Below are positions 1 to 13,435 of a DNA stretch of 64,000 nt, piece by piece (position 1 is the stretch's first letter; each line of letters opens with the position of its first letter). The stretch is taken from positions 98,072 to 162,071 of the forward strand of contig JAGMWU010000070.1 in assembly GCA_018697195.1 (NCBI GenBank), read 5' to 3'. Position numbers and translations under genes: made by a program. The notes under the pieces were generated by a model. It did not search any database. It was not told the DNA's origin and saw only the letters and a list, made by a program, of their open reading frames with translations. This DNA is from Certhia americana (lineage: Eukaryota; Chordata; Aves; Passeriformes; Certhiidae).

Positions 1-784
1 CTGCCACATCTCAAAGAGCCGAAAGTGGTGAAATGAAACTTTCACAGTTCAAAAATCAATGCCTTTAACTCTTTCATTTTTACAGAAAAGCTCCTTTTTC
101 TACCACTCTCTCCCACATTTTTTTCATGTGCCAAAAGCTCCAATTCTTTTCTAATGATTTTTGACACTTTCTCTGAGACTTTTTGCTGAGAATAGGACAA
201 TTGGGGCTCTAGAGAAAAAAAAAGAGAAAATGTGTCATGTATGCAATTTCATATTAAAGGAAACAGTTCAGAAGAACTGTACTGATTATGTGAGCAATCG
301 AAATAGAACTGGCTGCAAAATTTCTAGTCTTTTGCACCAGGGAACTGTGGTTGAAAGCAGGATTTAGGACTCTGTTTGCTGCAGCATGTACATGGCCTTA
401 ACAAATAGATTTGTGACATTTCCCTGTCCTACACTGAACTGCAGTTGGCAGTGGCATTGTTTTGGTTATTACATGTCGCTGTGGCCCAAGTAAAAGAATT
501 CATCAGAGTCCAAGCTTCAGTCCACCCCACTGTTAATAAAAGGGTGACTTCTATGAGATAAGAAGCAGGCCCTGAGAAGCTGTGGGAACATTGAAGGGAA
601 TGAGAAATTGCTAGATAACTATCTGCCAAAAACGACTGCAAAAAATGATAATGTTTCTGGACAGGTTTCTTATGTGCAGCGCATGGATTTTCAGTAGTGA
701 TTGTTATTTTATCAAAGTATTGCCCTGTAGACTTAATCTAAAATGGTTCTTCTTTGTTAAGTACAAAATAGACCTTTGGTGTGA

Positions 785-1210
785 TGACAGGCTGGGAAAG
801 CTGGGGCTGTTCAGCCTGGAGAAGAGAAGGATTCATGGAAACCTTATAGCAGCCATCCAGTGCCAGAAGGGGCCTACAAAGAATCCAGAGAGGCACTTTT
901 CATCAGGACCTGACAAATAATAGTGGGTTCAAACTGAAAGTGGGGAAATTTAGGTTAGAAGTATGGAAGAAATTCCTGCCCGAGAAGGGTGGGCAGGCCG
1001 TGGGTCAGGGTGCTCAGAGCAGCTGTGGCTGCCCCTGGATCCCTGGAAGTGTCCAAGGCCAGATTGGATGGGGTTTGGAGCAGCCTGGGACAGTGGGAGG
1101 TGTCCCATGGAGCACCCTGGGACAGTGGGAGGTGTCCCATGGCAGGGATTTGGAACTGGATGGGCTTTAAGGTCCCTTCTAATCCAAACCATTCTGTGAT
1201 TCTGTTTTAT
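785..1210 (+). repeat. CR1 LINE 3' fragment with internal duplication
   Basis: The plus strand reads as a sense avian CR1 3' end: GCTGGGGCTGTTCAGCCTGG near the start, GCAGCTGTGGCTGCCCCTGG in the middle, and AAACCATTCTGTGATTCTG at the terminus, the ATTCTRTG-type end. A roughly 31-bp unit is duplicated in tandem at about 1085-1147. The copy is 5'-truncated, as CR1 insertions usually are. Confidence 0.88.
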
Positions 1211-4200
1211 GATTCTTTATCTTCATTCAAGAATTGGCTCAGGTCCCTCCAGTGACTGAGTATTTTTAACACCTCTTAACTCCAGGAACTCTGGAGAGTG
1301 ACCTGTGAAAGAGACCGAGCCACTTTGCTAAATTAGTGGGCAAAGAGCCTGAATTTTGTGTCAGGAAAAAAAAAAGCAAAACCCCAAACAAAAAACCCTG
1401 GAATAGTAAATAAACAGTAAAAGGCAAAACCATGGTTGTATGAAAAATGGGTGTTGTCAAATAAGTACAATACAATTTTTGATTACTCATTGGCCTGATT
1501 TATATAGAAAAGTGTGTCAACAAAAATCCCAATCAATTTCTGTGCCTTAGTTTTCCACAACAGTGATGATATATAATAAAACTGTAACCAAAGAATCATT
1601 GAATATCTTGAGCTGGATGGCACCCACAAAGGTCATTGAAAGATTCTGGCTACAAAATATCTTACAACAGACAGAACATGACCAGTGTGAATTTTTGGGA
1701 TCTTCTGTACTTCCTCAGGGGATTTCTTCTTCACCAAACGCTGCTAAATGAATAATGTATAAGCAAAATTATTTAAGGAAAAACACGCAGCTGGCACATA
1801 CTATCAGAATTGAGACACTTAGGTCAATCACACAGACTAAGCTCAACTGGTTTGGAGAGCAACTGAGACACATCTACTCTTTGGATTTGACATCCAAAGG
1901 CATTATCTTCTATGATCACGAATGTAGGTCAGGTGTCTGAGCCGAGGAATCATACCCCTAACAGCCAGGATTGAAAAGGGCTTTGGAGCAGTCACTGCAT
2001 GAATCCCTGGGAGCTTCTCCTGAGCATGTCAGCTGGGACTGTCCTGGCCCTGGAAGTGCTGCTAGGGAGGGATTGGGACACAGGTTAGTGGAGTTTGGGG
2101 ATGTTTGACTTCTTGTGTTGTCAGCCATCGGCCACTCGAATTTGCAAACAGCTAAAAATCCATCAGCCATCTGCTGCCAGGAAGGAGGGACATGGCATTT
2201 CAAAACATTTTAATATGTCTTCAGGATCAGAACTTGGGGTAGGTGGGTGGGTAGAAGAGCAGAAAAGAAGCTGATATGATGGGCTTAGACAGGAAGTGTT
2301 CAGACAGCATTTTCATTTAAAATACATGTCCAGACATGAGCAGAAATCCAGTCTTGATGAATATGCCCAGTTCTACCTTTTAGGGGAGCTGGAGCAGGGG
2401 AGGAGAAGGAAGGACATAGAAAATACAGGAAGATTTAGTTTGCTCCATGCATTTTACAAAGGCCACAGGGCTCGTGGTTGAGCTAACTTACCAGGGCAAG
2501 GGAAATGACTTCACCCAGCTGCACAGGCAGGAGGAAACTTGGGATCTTTCAGGATGGGATGAACCAAATCATTATTTGCCCTGTGGGTGGGTAAGCATCA
2601 GGTCATCTATCCCATAAAACCATCATTGATTAGCTGCATGTATGGATTTCAGAGGCAGCCCTATGCCTTCCCACAGAGCAGGTACCAGCAGCCCAAAGCC
2701 CACTGGCACCTCCAGCCAGCAATACAAACACAAATGGTGCAGTGCACGTGTCCTTACACACTGAAGTCAGGGAGCATGGACAAATGCCCCTAGGCTTTCA
2801 GAGATTTTAGTACAAACCCCTGTGCAGGGGAAGTCTTGGGTTTTTTAAAAATATTTTTTTCTGACTGTGTTTTTTCATGGTGCACCGAGAAACCCGAGAA
2901 TGTCGGGTCAAGACTTTTTTTCCCAGCCAGAGATTCAAGAAATGGTTGTGAGCCATCTCTTCTGTTTTTTCATGATTGTTTATTCTTTCTTATCTGTAAC
3001 ATTCTTTTTCCTGACCAGCAGACTTCTGCTCTGCAGGTCAAACCCAGGCACACTCCCTGCCTTCAGGGCAGTGTGTACTTTTTAAATTAAAACCCATGTA
3101 ATCAGTATTTACAATAATTTTCCAATACCTATTATTCATGTTAAAAAGTCAGACTTCATTCCAAACCAACCAGAATGTGCCACCATCACTGCAGAAGATG
3201 GAGCAGATGAAGAAGAAGGAAGAAGCCCAGAAACCACGAGACTCCTCCATCTTGTCTTCATATGCTTATCATTCTTAAAACCCCATAAATCTAAAATTCT
3301 CACCCTGTGATAAGCTACACATTATGCTACTATCTAATACATATTCTTGAAAGCTCTGCTACATCCCAGAGCTTAAAAAGCCTTTTCCATGAACAAAGGT
3401 TAAAAACAGTGCTTACCAAAGGTTTTTCATCCCTTAAACATGCAAAGAAATATTTCTCAGAATTTCTGATTCTGACAGGGAAGGACAAGCCTTTGCATAA
3501 CATCAATTACCCAGCAGCAAGAGCTCACTGTTACTGCAGTGTAACATCTGGGCTGCACACACACCTGCAGTTTGCCTGTGACCTATTTATTCTCTCACAA
3601 AGCTCTGGCAGGCACGGTGGCAGCAGTGCTTCACCACAGAACTCACTTTGCTATAGGGGCTTTGCTCTGGAAGATAATCAATGCAGAACTAACTGCACCA
3701 TCAATATTGAGCAGGCTGTGAAGGCTCTGGCATTATAGCACTGCAATATCTTCTTGCTTCCAGGCTGCTTTGCAGGAGCCTGTGTGCATATTAATGAATG
3801 AACGCACATGGCCTGACTGTTGCTGTTATTTATGAACAGAAACACACAGACTCCAAATAAGCTCATCAGAAGGCTGAAAAGAGGAATCTTGATTCATAAA
3901 ATGGAGCACCTTATATAAGGTACTTCTCTAAGTAAAAACTGATTGGTGAATGGGAACACCACCTTCCCCAGTACCATTGGCTAAATAAGAGATACAATCT
4001 ATTCTAGGTTATGAAAACAGGGATAAAAACCACCACCTGTTGCTTTGAGAAAGAATATTGTTTGGAGAGTATGTTTACAAAATTGCTCTTGGGAAAGTGA
4101 GAAGCTTTCCCTTGGAAAGAAAAGATCCTGACAGGCCTTCAGCTATGAAGTTTCAGAGACACAGAATTGTCAGCCCCACACCCTGACAGGTTCACAGAGG

Positions 4201-6874
4201 AGCCCAGCAGGGCACAATTGGGCCTAAGCTAAGATGCTTCATAGGAATTGAAATTTCTTTCTTAGATACTAAAAAAAGGGAGCAATATAACTCACAGGCC
4301 AGCAGTTCCTGCCATGAGCCCAACAGCATATTTGACAGCTTTAAAGATGATAAGGGCTGTGCATTTGTGAAAGGCTGCTTGACCCAGGGGGCCATTAGCG
4401 AGCTCTGGGAGCAGACCAGCCTCTCCCTGTGACTGGAACTAAGTGCATTTAGCGACCTGGACTGACCTGCCACACTTTGAATCTCTGGTACCTTCTAATG
4501 TTGTGAAAGAATTCAGGCACATAACCCTTTTATCACTTTCTAGCTAATAAATATCTCTTTGCTCATGCTGCTGGTTGGAATCTGACTCAATGTGGCCAGC
4601 TGAGACCTACTTTTGTGCACATGGAGGGAGCCTGAGGACAAAGTAAAACTGGGTTTAAAACTGGTTTTGCTTTTTGTGTGGTTTGTTCCTTGAGAACAGA
4701 AGGAGGTACTTGTGTCTGCCATTTTCAGTGCAGTCACCCTTCAGGGTAAGACGCAGCTCCTCCTCAGGATTGTATTTATATTGTGACTGCACTAAAGTAG
4801 ATTAACAAGAGATTGTTACATGTGGCTTTGGAAAGATTAAGGTAGCTTTTGTGATGCTTGGTGGCTGCTTATATTTGTACAAAGAACTTTCTGAGTCTAC
4901 AAGTAGCTGGGCTAACTCAATTTACACACCCTTGGGGTTTGGCAGATCCTCTTTATTGTGTAAACACCCATCAGGAGCTTTGTGGATCATTTGTTTCCTC
5001 AAATGTCAGTACTAAGTGTTGCATAATCCCCTTTTAAGCATGTAAGAAGACAAGCAGATTTTAGGCTAGATTTTTCATTATTTCAGGCTTGTCTCTTACC
5101 TAGCATATACCTCAGGAAACTTCTATACTGAAGGTGAAAGGTGAGAGCAAGTTCAGCAAAGATAAGCCCCTTATCCTGTCATCATGTGGTGCTGGATGAA
5201 ACCACTCAGAGCTGGGGTTCAGAGCATCTGGGAAGAGCCAGGTGGAAAAAGCAGCTCTAGACAGGTTCTAAGCCTCTTGTGCCAGCCCATGGAACAAGAT
5301 CCCAGGTCCCCACTGAGACTCAGGCTGTCTGCACCACAGGTGATGATGAGGAAGTTGGACATCAGTCAGTAAAGGCTTGAACAGTGTAGATAATTTGGAA
5401 GAAGAAGTGAGAATGTATGGAAGGCCTGAAGTCCTAGCATAGAGTTGATTTGATTTGGAATTGCTCAGCATATCACTCCACACCTGAGGGACTTCAGGCA
5501 GGATTCTTTCAACACCTACAGAAGGCAGTTCTTCAAGGTAGGGAGTGGTTCATGCCTCCCTCGATGGGGCTAAGTTACACCAGGGGCTTATGATATTTCA
5601 TGTCAATAAACTTGATAAATTTAATATCAAGTTATTATATTTTCAGTCTAGCTTCCCCCAGAACCACACACATTGCTCCTACCAAGGCTTCACTAATTAG
5701 AATTTGAGCCACAGAAAAGCTGAAGGATTTATCTGACAGGAAAACTGTTGCAGGATTAAAAGTCTAGGATGGCTAGATTAATAAACAATCATCTAGTGAT
5801 TGATGAGTTTTAACAATTACTGCATATTGTCAGCCTTGTTGTGCAGCACCATTCCTGTAATTAATTAAAGCAAGGACTTTCTAATTCTCCTCAGTGCAGC
5901 TCAAGTGGCGCCAAGACACTTGAGGTGTCCCTAAAATCTTGCCAGAGGAGCTGCAATGAGGAGCTGGCCAGTGCCAGGGCCAGCTCTAATGTTGCCCCAT
6001 CTCATGCTGAAGCTGAAATCCCATGTAATGCCCTGGCACTGATGCACCACCCACTCCTGCAGGGTCTCACATTGGGTTCAGGCTCAGGAGTGACTCCAGC
6101 TGGGATGGCACGTTGGTGACATGGTCACTTTGTGACCCAGAGAGGTGCCCCACACCCCATTGATGTGTCCCTTGCCATGGTGTGCCTAGAGGATAACATT
6201 TCCCTCCTGGCAGCATAAATGGGTTTATCTCTTCAGGATACCTGCTTCCCACAGGTCCTCCCCCATAATGAAACAACAAGGGAGTTCAGGAGTGGGAGTG
6301 ACACAGACTTACGGCTGCTCTAGTTGGTATGAAGGCCAGCTGAGTATTTCTGACCCTCTGTCAAGGTTTTAAAATCTGGTTTTCAAGCCTAGCATATTGT
6401 TTTGTAACATGCTTCAGACATCAGTTCCTAAATGTGTCTGAGTCACTTGCTGTCCTCTTGCAGACAACAGTGACACAGCTCTGGGCACCACTGGCAGGCA
6501 AACATTTTTAATGTTTTCAAGCTGTGTGGCGTTCTGAGAGATGTTTACTTCACCACATCTCTGTCATCTTTTGATGTTAATACCTGTGTCAGAGTGATTT
6601 CATGGGATATGAAAAGGAATCCATGGTGCAGTGTGAGATCTGCTCTTCTCACCATGTGACACAGATAATTCTGTGCTACTTCATGCTGAAGGATTTCATT
6701 CATTAGTTCTCTAAGCCAGCCTAAGGCATCTGAACTACAAATATTCTAGAAGTAGGTGCCTAATGTCACCAGAGAAGAAATCAGGTTTTCATGATACCTA
6801 AGCGTTATTATCACTGACAGTGGGTATTGAAGTATTCTGTACAACAACATAACCATGTCCCAGATTTTTGTATA

Positions 6875-7345
6875 TAGAACCATAGAGTGGTTTGGGTTGG
6901 AAGGGACCTTGAATATGATCTAATTGCACCCCTTTGTTGTGGGCTAGATTCACTGGACCAGATTGCTCCAAAGCCTGTGCCAAGGCCACCCCACCCTCAC
7001 AGGGAAAGATTTTTTTCTAACATATAATCTAAACAGACAATCTAATCTCTTAGTTTGAAGCCATTTCCCTTGTCCTGTTACTCCAGGCCCTTGTAAATTG
7101 TCAGCTCCCTTCAGGCCCTGCAAGGCCACACTGAGCTCACCCCAAAGCTTGTCCTGTGCAGGTGAACAATCCCAGCTGTGCCAGCCTTTCCTGCCAGCAG
7201 AGCTGCTCCAGCCCTCTGCTCATCCTGGTGCCTCCTGTGGTCTGGCTGCAGCAGCTCCAGCTCCTCCCTGTGCTGTGCCCAGGGCTGCAGGTGGGCTCTC
7301 ACCTGAGCACAGGGGCACAGGGGCACAATCCCCCCCGATGACCAC
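6875..7345 (-). repeat. CR1 LINE 3' fragment
   Basis: The antisense copy begins on the plus strand with GGTTTGGGTTGGAAGGGACC and continues through the block ending in CCCTTGTCCTGTTACTCCAGG and AGCCTTTCCTGC. It is diverged from the consensus, suggesting an older insertion. The left end is the CR1 3' terminus; the right boundary is approximate. Confidence 0.85.
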
Positions 7346-10069
7346 ACTCTGGGATGAGCCCAGGATGGGGTTGTCTTTCTGGGTAAATGCTTGGATACCC
7401 CCACACACACACCCTGCAAATGCAGAGTTGGTGACACTGGATCCTCCAGGGATCCCTCTAGGGATCCCCAGAGAGGAGAATGAAGCCAGCAGAGTAGAGA
7501 GGCCAGCAGAGAATCCATTCCATATCCAGAGCTAATGGAAAATGACTGTATCTGTTATCGATATTGATTCCATAGCATGCTGGTTTAAGCTGTACAAGGT
7601 CAGTTCAATGTGATGAAGCATTTATTCTGCTGGAGCTGTGCTGTGCATTCTTTGGTGCAGCCAAGCCAGCCACTCAGACGTGTGTGAGCCTGATTATGAT
7701 TCCTGCCACCACATGAAGCCCTCCACATCCATGATTTATTATTGCTGTTCTTGGAGCCCTCAGCTCTACTTTCTATTTGCTTCATGCAGATTCAGCTATG
7801 TGGGATAGCAAAACATTGCTCAGCTGCTCACCCTTTTCTCCTTCAGAGACTTGGAGAGGAAGAAACCAAAGGACTTCAGGGTACACTCACTTACCAAAGC
7901 CAAAATTTTGATTCATGTGATATTTCTGCATATTTGCATGAGCCTTAACAGAGCACAGGACTCTTGGCACTGTCTTGAAGAGATGTCTGTGTCAAGGAAC
8001 ACTCAGTAGTTTCTAAGCAATCAAATAAACTGAGGAACCTGCTCATTCTTTAGGACTCCAATGAGGAAAATGGTTCAGCTCCTTCCTTAATATTTGTCTT
8101 ACACAAAATCCACAAAACTGCTGCTAGGGGAGAATTGGATTTGGAAAGAAAATTGTACCTGGTTTATTTCACCCAGCTGTTGACACAAGCAGGTCTTGAA
8201 TGAGTGAAGTAGAAGCAGAAAAGAAAGAAGATTCTAAAAGGTATCAAAGCTACCTGCAATTAATTTCATGACTGATCTTCATATATGAAATTTGGGAAAC
8301 GCATTTTGGGTTCTGTGTTCTTCCCCTGGTGTGAGATGACTGGAAAACTTTTAATCAGGTCCCCTGGTATGATGTGCAATGACCCATGTACTGAGCAGAA
8401 AGAAACTGCACAAGACTAAGTCTTAGAAGCCTAATGTAAAATGAGATATTTTTTTAATGACAGGATGTAATTAATGTACAACATAGCTCAGGTTTATTGT
8501 TATAAAAGCCCAATAGTTTTCATCACTGATCTTGTATGCATAGAAACCAGACTTCCAAAGACAATATGCTCACAGAAAGTACATATGGATTCTGAAAGTC
8601 ATAAATTATTCAAGTAGTAAAAGGCCCCAAAACTGTAATTTCCTTGTTAGCAAACTCTGCAGTGTATTTTGTCGTGCTTATTTCATTGTCAGCGGGAGGA
8701 TTAAAGAAATTTTCTTTCTTAATTTGTGCTGTTATTGGCCACCTCTGGTTCTCAATTTCCATTGCTGTGTGGTGTTAAACAGTAACCCTAAACTGTGGTG
8801 GAACATGCAGATTCTGCCCTCACCTACCCCTGGTCCTCCAAACACATGTCTTGCCAAGGGTTTCACCTCCTCCTGGACACCCAAAATCAAGGCTCTCTGT
8901 GGAATAATTTGCCTATTATGAAATAGCCAAATTTCACTGTAGACATTTCAGCATTTCAGTTGTCCCAGAGGGTCCAAATAAGGAAAAATCTTTATAAAAC
9001 CTGGTGAGGTTGATCTTTATAAAACCTGATTCTGTCTTCTGAAAACACAGTGAATCTGTGGGATGTGTATCCTTCTAGTCCAACCTAGCCTCCTTTCAAA
9101 CAATTCCAGCAAGAGCTCCTCCTCTCCTCAGAGAGTTTTTTCTCAGTTCTATCAGCTCCACACTGCAGTGATTATCATCACTGAGAATCATGCTGGAATG
9201 ATTATCTTCAGGTTATGTTTGGTCTCCCAAGGCACACAAGAATACAGTCTCCCTGCAGTAAGCACCTGCAACAAAGGCATCATTGGTAAATGTAATTTTG
9301 TGTTAAAACCAGCTCTTGGTTCACTTTAATTGATGCAAGCCTTGGAAAACCAGCTGTATGTGGGCACTGATGAAAAACGAATGAATCAGACTGGCTTGCA
9401 TAGGGGAAAATGCAAGCACTCAAAAGAAAAACCAATATTCAATTAAAATCTAAAAATAATCAAGTGTGGAAGGTTCCTGTAAGAATTAAATCTTTGTACT
9501 GAATTTTTTGCCGGAGGCATTGAGAGAGCTATTTAATGATGAACACAAAACAACAGTATTCCTCTGTGTGTTTAAGCTACCACTGTAACTACAGTTGATG
9601 AACGTTTTGGGAGCTGTTGGATTAGTCACCAAATAAAAAAGAAAACCATCTAAATGTACTTGCATAGCACATTTGCATAAAAGAACAGTTGCCTCCCCAA
9701 AGCTTAAGTTTTTTTCCTCTTGTCTAGCCTTTAAAAGTGAATCAAGGATTCTCTTTCTCAAGTAGCACCTTTTTATTGCCAGTAAAACAAGACTGGTAAC
9801 AAAAGAAAACTCTAAATAGACCACATGAGGCCATTGGTGGTTCATGCTTTGAGATATGAATTCTTTTATTAGAGCTCGGCTGTGATGTTTTAAGATTTGC
9901 TGCAGGATCTTAAAAATGAATAGGAATTGTTCTATTCTGAACTGTCAGCAGTTTGGAAACTTAAAACATCCAGGACATGTCTCAAGAAATCCAGTTGTTC
10001 TCTTTGATCCTAGATTAAAGGGCCTTCAGAAATTTCAGAGCTATGTAGTTTCTTACACAGTTCCAATTA

Positions 10070-11915
10070 ACACGACACTTGAGCTTTATTCTGTGAATGT
10101 ACAATAATGTACAAAACTCCTTGGAATTCCCTCATCAGCTATATTCTGTTTAAAAATACATGTATTGGTTTTATATCAACATCCTCAGCCACATTCAATA
10201 CTCCATTTATACCCTTAGGCTTAGTAATTCACAGAACTTCAGCTTCACAGATTCTTACCAATGAATCCCAAAATGCATGCATGGCTTGGTTTAAGAAAGA
10301 TATTTTACTTGTGTTTCATACACAAAAAAAACTGATAATCAACAGTGGCTTAAAAAATTAACACTACTCCACTTTTTCACAAGTGTACAAAAAAGAAATA
10401 ATGAATTTACATTCAACGGTAAAGCTTAAAGTCCACTCTAATAATAGTTGCATTGACATTCACATACACAAGCACAGAATAAATATTTCAGGATTCTTAT
10501 AAGAGCATACAGCATACATACAGTACTTGAATCTTACATAAGGAGTGTTAGTAGGGTCAGAAATTCATAATCTCATAGAAAAGTAAAACTAAAATCAGAA
10601 AAGGTTGTGTGGGAGGTAACACCAAGGTACTGCACAGAGCTAGCAGGTTAGTAAATCCATTTGTGTGAGGAGTTTGCTTCTGCTTCTTCATATTAGGACA
10701 GTTGGTTTGCAAAGGTGTATTCAAAGTGCAGAATAATGCAAGAAAGGAAAAGGAAAAAAAAGAAAAGAGAAGATATTCTTGTATTGATTAATACATGCAA
10801 GAGGCAGCCCCCATGTCACCCGACAGAATAAAGCTGTTATTGGCAAGTGGCCGATATAATACAGATGTTTCAGGCAATTTTTCTAAAGCACTTTAATAGC
10901 AGCAACTGTAATTTATAATGGCTCTAGATTGACTTCTGTTTGGGTTAAAGGGCATCATATTTCTTTAACATTTACAGCTATATTTCTTTATAAATAAATA
11001 TCTCAAATAACAAATAGCATAGTTAACGTTACTTTTTTTCTCTCTTTTGCATAAGTGTCGTGGAAAAACTCTGACCTTTTCAGAGACATAATGTGCAAAA
11101 TTATGTGGAAATAGGGACACACAGCATCACAGTTACATTCCTGGGATGTCAGCCCAGCCCTTCTTACTCTCTGAGGGCTAGCCTTACCAGGGTAATGCAG
11201 GGCTTTAAGGGGCAATTTTTCCAATGACTTGCTGGGTAAGGAGATATAATTTACGGTGTCTTAAAGAGCTGTAAATGTGAGGTTTCATTGGAAGCAGTGT
11301 GTACAATACGTCATGTATAGGAGTCAGTATTTCCACACAGTGACTTCTCAGGATTTGACAAGTCTGCTCATATCCTTTCAGACATTTTCTCCCCAGCCTG
11401 AACATCTTTGAATATTTGTGTTCATTAGGTGTTTCCTCTGTTGCATATTTACCAGCTCTTCTTGCATTTTATAATCTGATCTCGTATGGCCTAGCTGACA
11501 TCTGCACACAAATATTTCCAATCAGATAGAGGGTGCACAACATTAAAACTGTTAAACCTGTCCTGTAAGTGTCATCAAGACAGGAGCACAGGAACCACAG
11601 TGCAGAGTCCAACCTCTCACTGGCTGTACTGTGAAGATTCTCCTTTTCGGCGTAGGAGAAAGGAAACTTGTGTCTGCTTTTTAGATTCTGAAAACAAGCC
11701 AGAGTGGAGAAAAAGAGTTAACACCGGACTTAATAAAGCTTTTAAGACAAAACCTGTTAAGCAATTTAGACAGACACTGAATTTCCTGCTGATTTTCTTA
11801 AGTCTGTACATACAGGAAATTTGTTAACAGTAGGAAGAAGTTGGGATTTGCTACATAGGAGAAATCTGCCATTATTACAAAAACTGGCTAAGAGGGTTTT
11901 TTCAGTATCACTGCC
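10070..11915 (-). other. PCDHA: Probable PCDHA 3' untranslated region
   Basis: This AT-rich, repeat-free stretch follows the TGA of constant exon 3 on the coding strand. It has no long open frame and no CR1 or LTR sequence, unlike the flanking regions, as expected of a conserved 3' UTR. The end is inferred from the AATAAA at 10085-10090 followed by a GT-rich stretch. Further AATAAA copies on the minus strand near 9865-9870 and 9772-9778 could give a longer form. The exact end is not visible without transcript data. Confidence 0.6.
10085..10090 (-). promoter_or_regulatory. PCDHA: Candidate polyadenylation signal of PCDHA
   Basis: A canonical AATAAA lies on the minus strand, about 1.83 kb after the stop codon. 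A GT-rich element (GTGTCGTGTT) follows within about 20 bases, the usual position of the downstream element. It is the first canonical signal I noticed downstream of the stop in gene orientation. Confidence 0.5.
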
Positions 11916-12226
11916 TCACTGGTCACTGTTCTCAGTGGTGCTGTTGCCCTTTTCTTTTTTCTCCTGAGTCTTGTTTCCCTTCTTCTTTTTCTTCTTTTTC
12001 TTGGTCTCTTCTTTCTTGCCAAAGGTTATGAAGTCACTTTTGTCAATTTGGCTGTTTGGTGGCTCCTGCCGGATGGAGATGATTGCAGGAGATCCCGGGA
12101 TAATGAATTTGTCTGGCAACTCACCAGGACCACCTTGTTTGGAATTGCCCGGTCCAAATTTAAAGGTCCAGCTGTTGCTGTTCACACCAGCTCCCACTGG
12201 GGGGGACACCTCTCCCGCCTCAGGTT
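11916..12226 (-). CDS. PCDHA: PCDHA constant exon 3 (coding part, C-terminus)
   Basis: This exon supplies the last 102 residues of every alpha protocadherin. The acceptor is a pyrimidine tract ending TTTTTCAG at 12227-12228. The first two bases complete a glutamate codon, then the frame reads [20 protein letters not shown] and onward to NSDQ and a TGA at 11916-11918. Visible motifs, numbered in the 991-residue alpha C2 product, are proline-rich segments, FITFGK at 954-959 and eight lysines at 964-971. FITFGK fits the WIRS consensus, which in alpha protocadherins is known to bind the WAVE actin-regulatory complex. The lysine block and final acidic/polar tail match the family. No frameshift or stop interrupts it, so the constant region is intact in this bird. 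Confidence 0.96.
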
Positions 12227-13194
12227 CTGAAAAAGTCAAAACAGCAAGAAAATCTTAAAGCATCTTTAAACACAGGCACTCAGTAAGCAGCAGCTTTCTG
12301 TTTGAAAGCTCTGCCTTCAGCCTACCGTGACTCTGGCCTGCCTGCCTGCTCATCTGGGGGTTATCTACTGGTTCTTGTCCAGCCTGCTCACTGTTTGCAT
12401 GCACTAACCCACTCCACATGCTGTTGGGTGCATCAGGCTCTGGATCCCGTTTTGTTCTTTTGGACTTGAAGTGTTTGGAGTAAGAGATCACTGTGATGCA
12501 GCCCATTGTAGTGTTTTATGGCAGGAAACACGAGCACGTGCATGGCAAAAGGGGTGTTTGAGGGTGTTGAGTCTTTTGGGGCTGGGTCAGAGGAGTGGCC
12601 AGGGCAGGGAGTGACAGCCTCAGCATTAGGCACATCCAAGTGGGTATTTTAGCAAAAATCCTGAGATGGATGTGTCCCAGAATCTTCATGCTGGGAAAGA
12701 AGGGAGAGTGTCAAGAGCCAGGCTCTGCTTGGTGGTGCTGAGCAGCAGGACAAGAGGCAATGATGCCTTAAATTTTAGCTTTTGTATTTTTTAGATTCTG
12801 TGCTGTTTTGGTGGGTACTTTTAGGTTTCATATTAAGTGCTACTGAGCTTTCTTCACAGAGTAGGCAGACAAAACAATTCCTTCTCTAGTTTGGGACCAA
12901 GGTCAACTTTCAGGCCCAAGAACGAAAACAAAGGTGAAGTGAGAAGAAAAAAACAGGAGGATGGAACTTCATAACCTGAAGCTATGGTTCGACAACTGAC
13001 TCCAGTGTGCTCATGGACCAGAATTATCAAAAGTGTGAGGTCTCGTGACCATTTGTCCATTTTGTGACCATTTTTTGGGGTGCATCTTGGGTGTGGTCCA
13101 GGCTGGACTCTTGTCTGGGTGTGCCCATTGAGGCCTTTTAATAAATCCTTGCTTTAGCCTTTTACTCTGTCTGCTCTCTGCTCCAGGGCAGCCT

Positions 13195-13435
13195 CCAGAA
13201 GGCAGCAGTAACAGGAATGGAGGCCCAGGAAGTTCCACTTGAACACAAGGAAGAACTTCTTCCCTGTGCAGTGACCGAGCACCGAACAGATTGCCCAGAG
13301 AGGTTTGGGGTTCCCCTCACTCGAGACCTTCCAGAACCATCTGGATGCAACCCTGTGCTCTGCTTGAACAAGGAGGTTTGACCAGATGAGCTCCTGGCGT
13401 CCCTTCCAAGGTGACCCACTGTGATTCTGAGCTGG
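13195..13435 (+). repeat. CR1 LINE 3' fragment, diverged subfamily
   Basis: The sense-oriented sequence contains AAGGAAGAACTTCTTCCCTG, GATTGCCCAGAGAGGTTTGG, and GACCAGATGAGCTCCTGG before CCCTTCCAAGG and a terminal GTGATTCTG. It resembles CR1 families other than the one at 785-1210. A short scrap of CR1-X-like tail (CATAGAATATCCTGAG) lies nearby at 13621-13636. Confidence 0.75.

Larger units (their letters stand above)
1..10069. other. Intergenic region downstream of PCDHA
   Basis: There are no exons or long open frames. Two CR1 copies (785-1210, 6875-7345) are the only recognised repeats; the rest is unassigned AT-rich DNA. In mammals the distal alpha enhancer HS5-1 lies downstream of constant exon 3, so it could lie here or further left, but I cannot place it. 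A 14-bp palindrome centred on TATATA lies at 3908-3921. Confidence 0.7.

Noticed and set aside
1575..1640. CR1-X-like scrap (ATTGAATATCTTGAGCTGG, CACCCACAAAGGTCATTG)
   Set aside because: It is similar to the tail of songbird CR1/SINE repeats but too short and diverged to annotate with boundaries.
1..10069. Search for protocadherin gamma or beta exons or the HS5-1 enhancer downstream
   Set aside because: No cadherin motifs or long open frames exist there, and the enhancer cannot be identified by eye.
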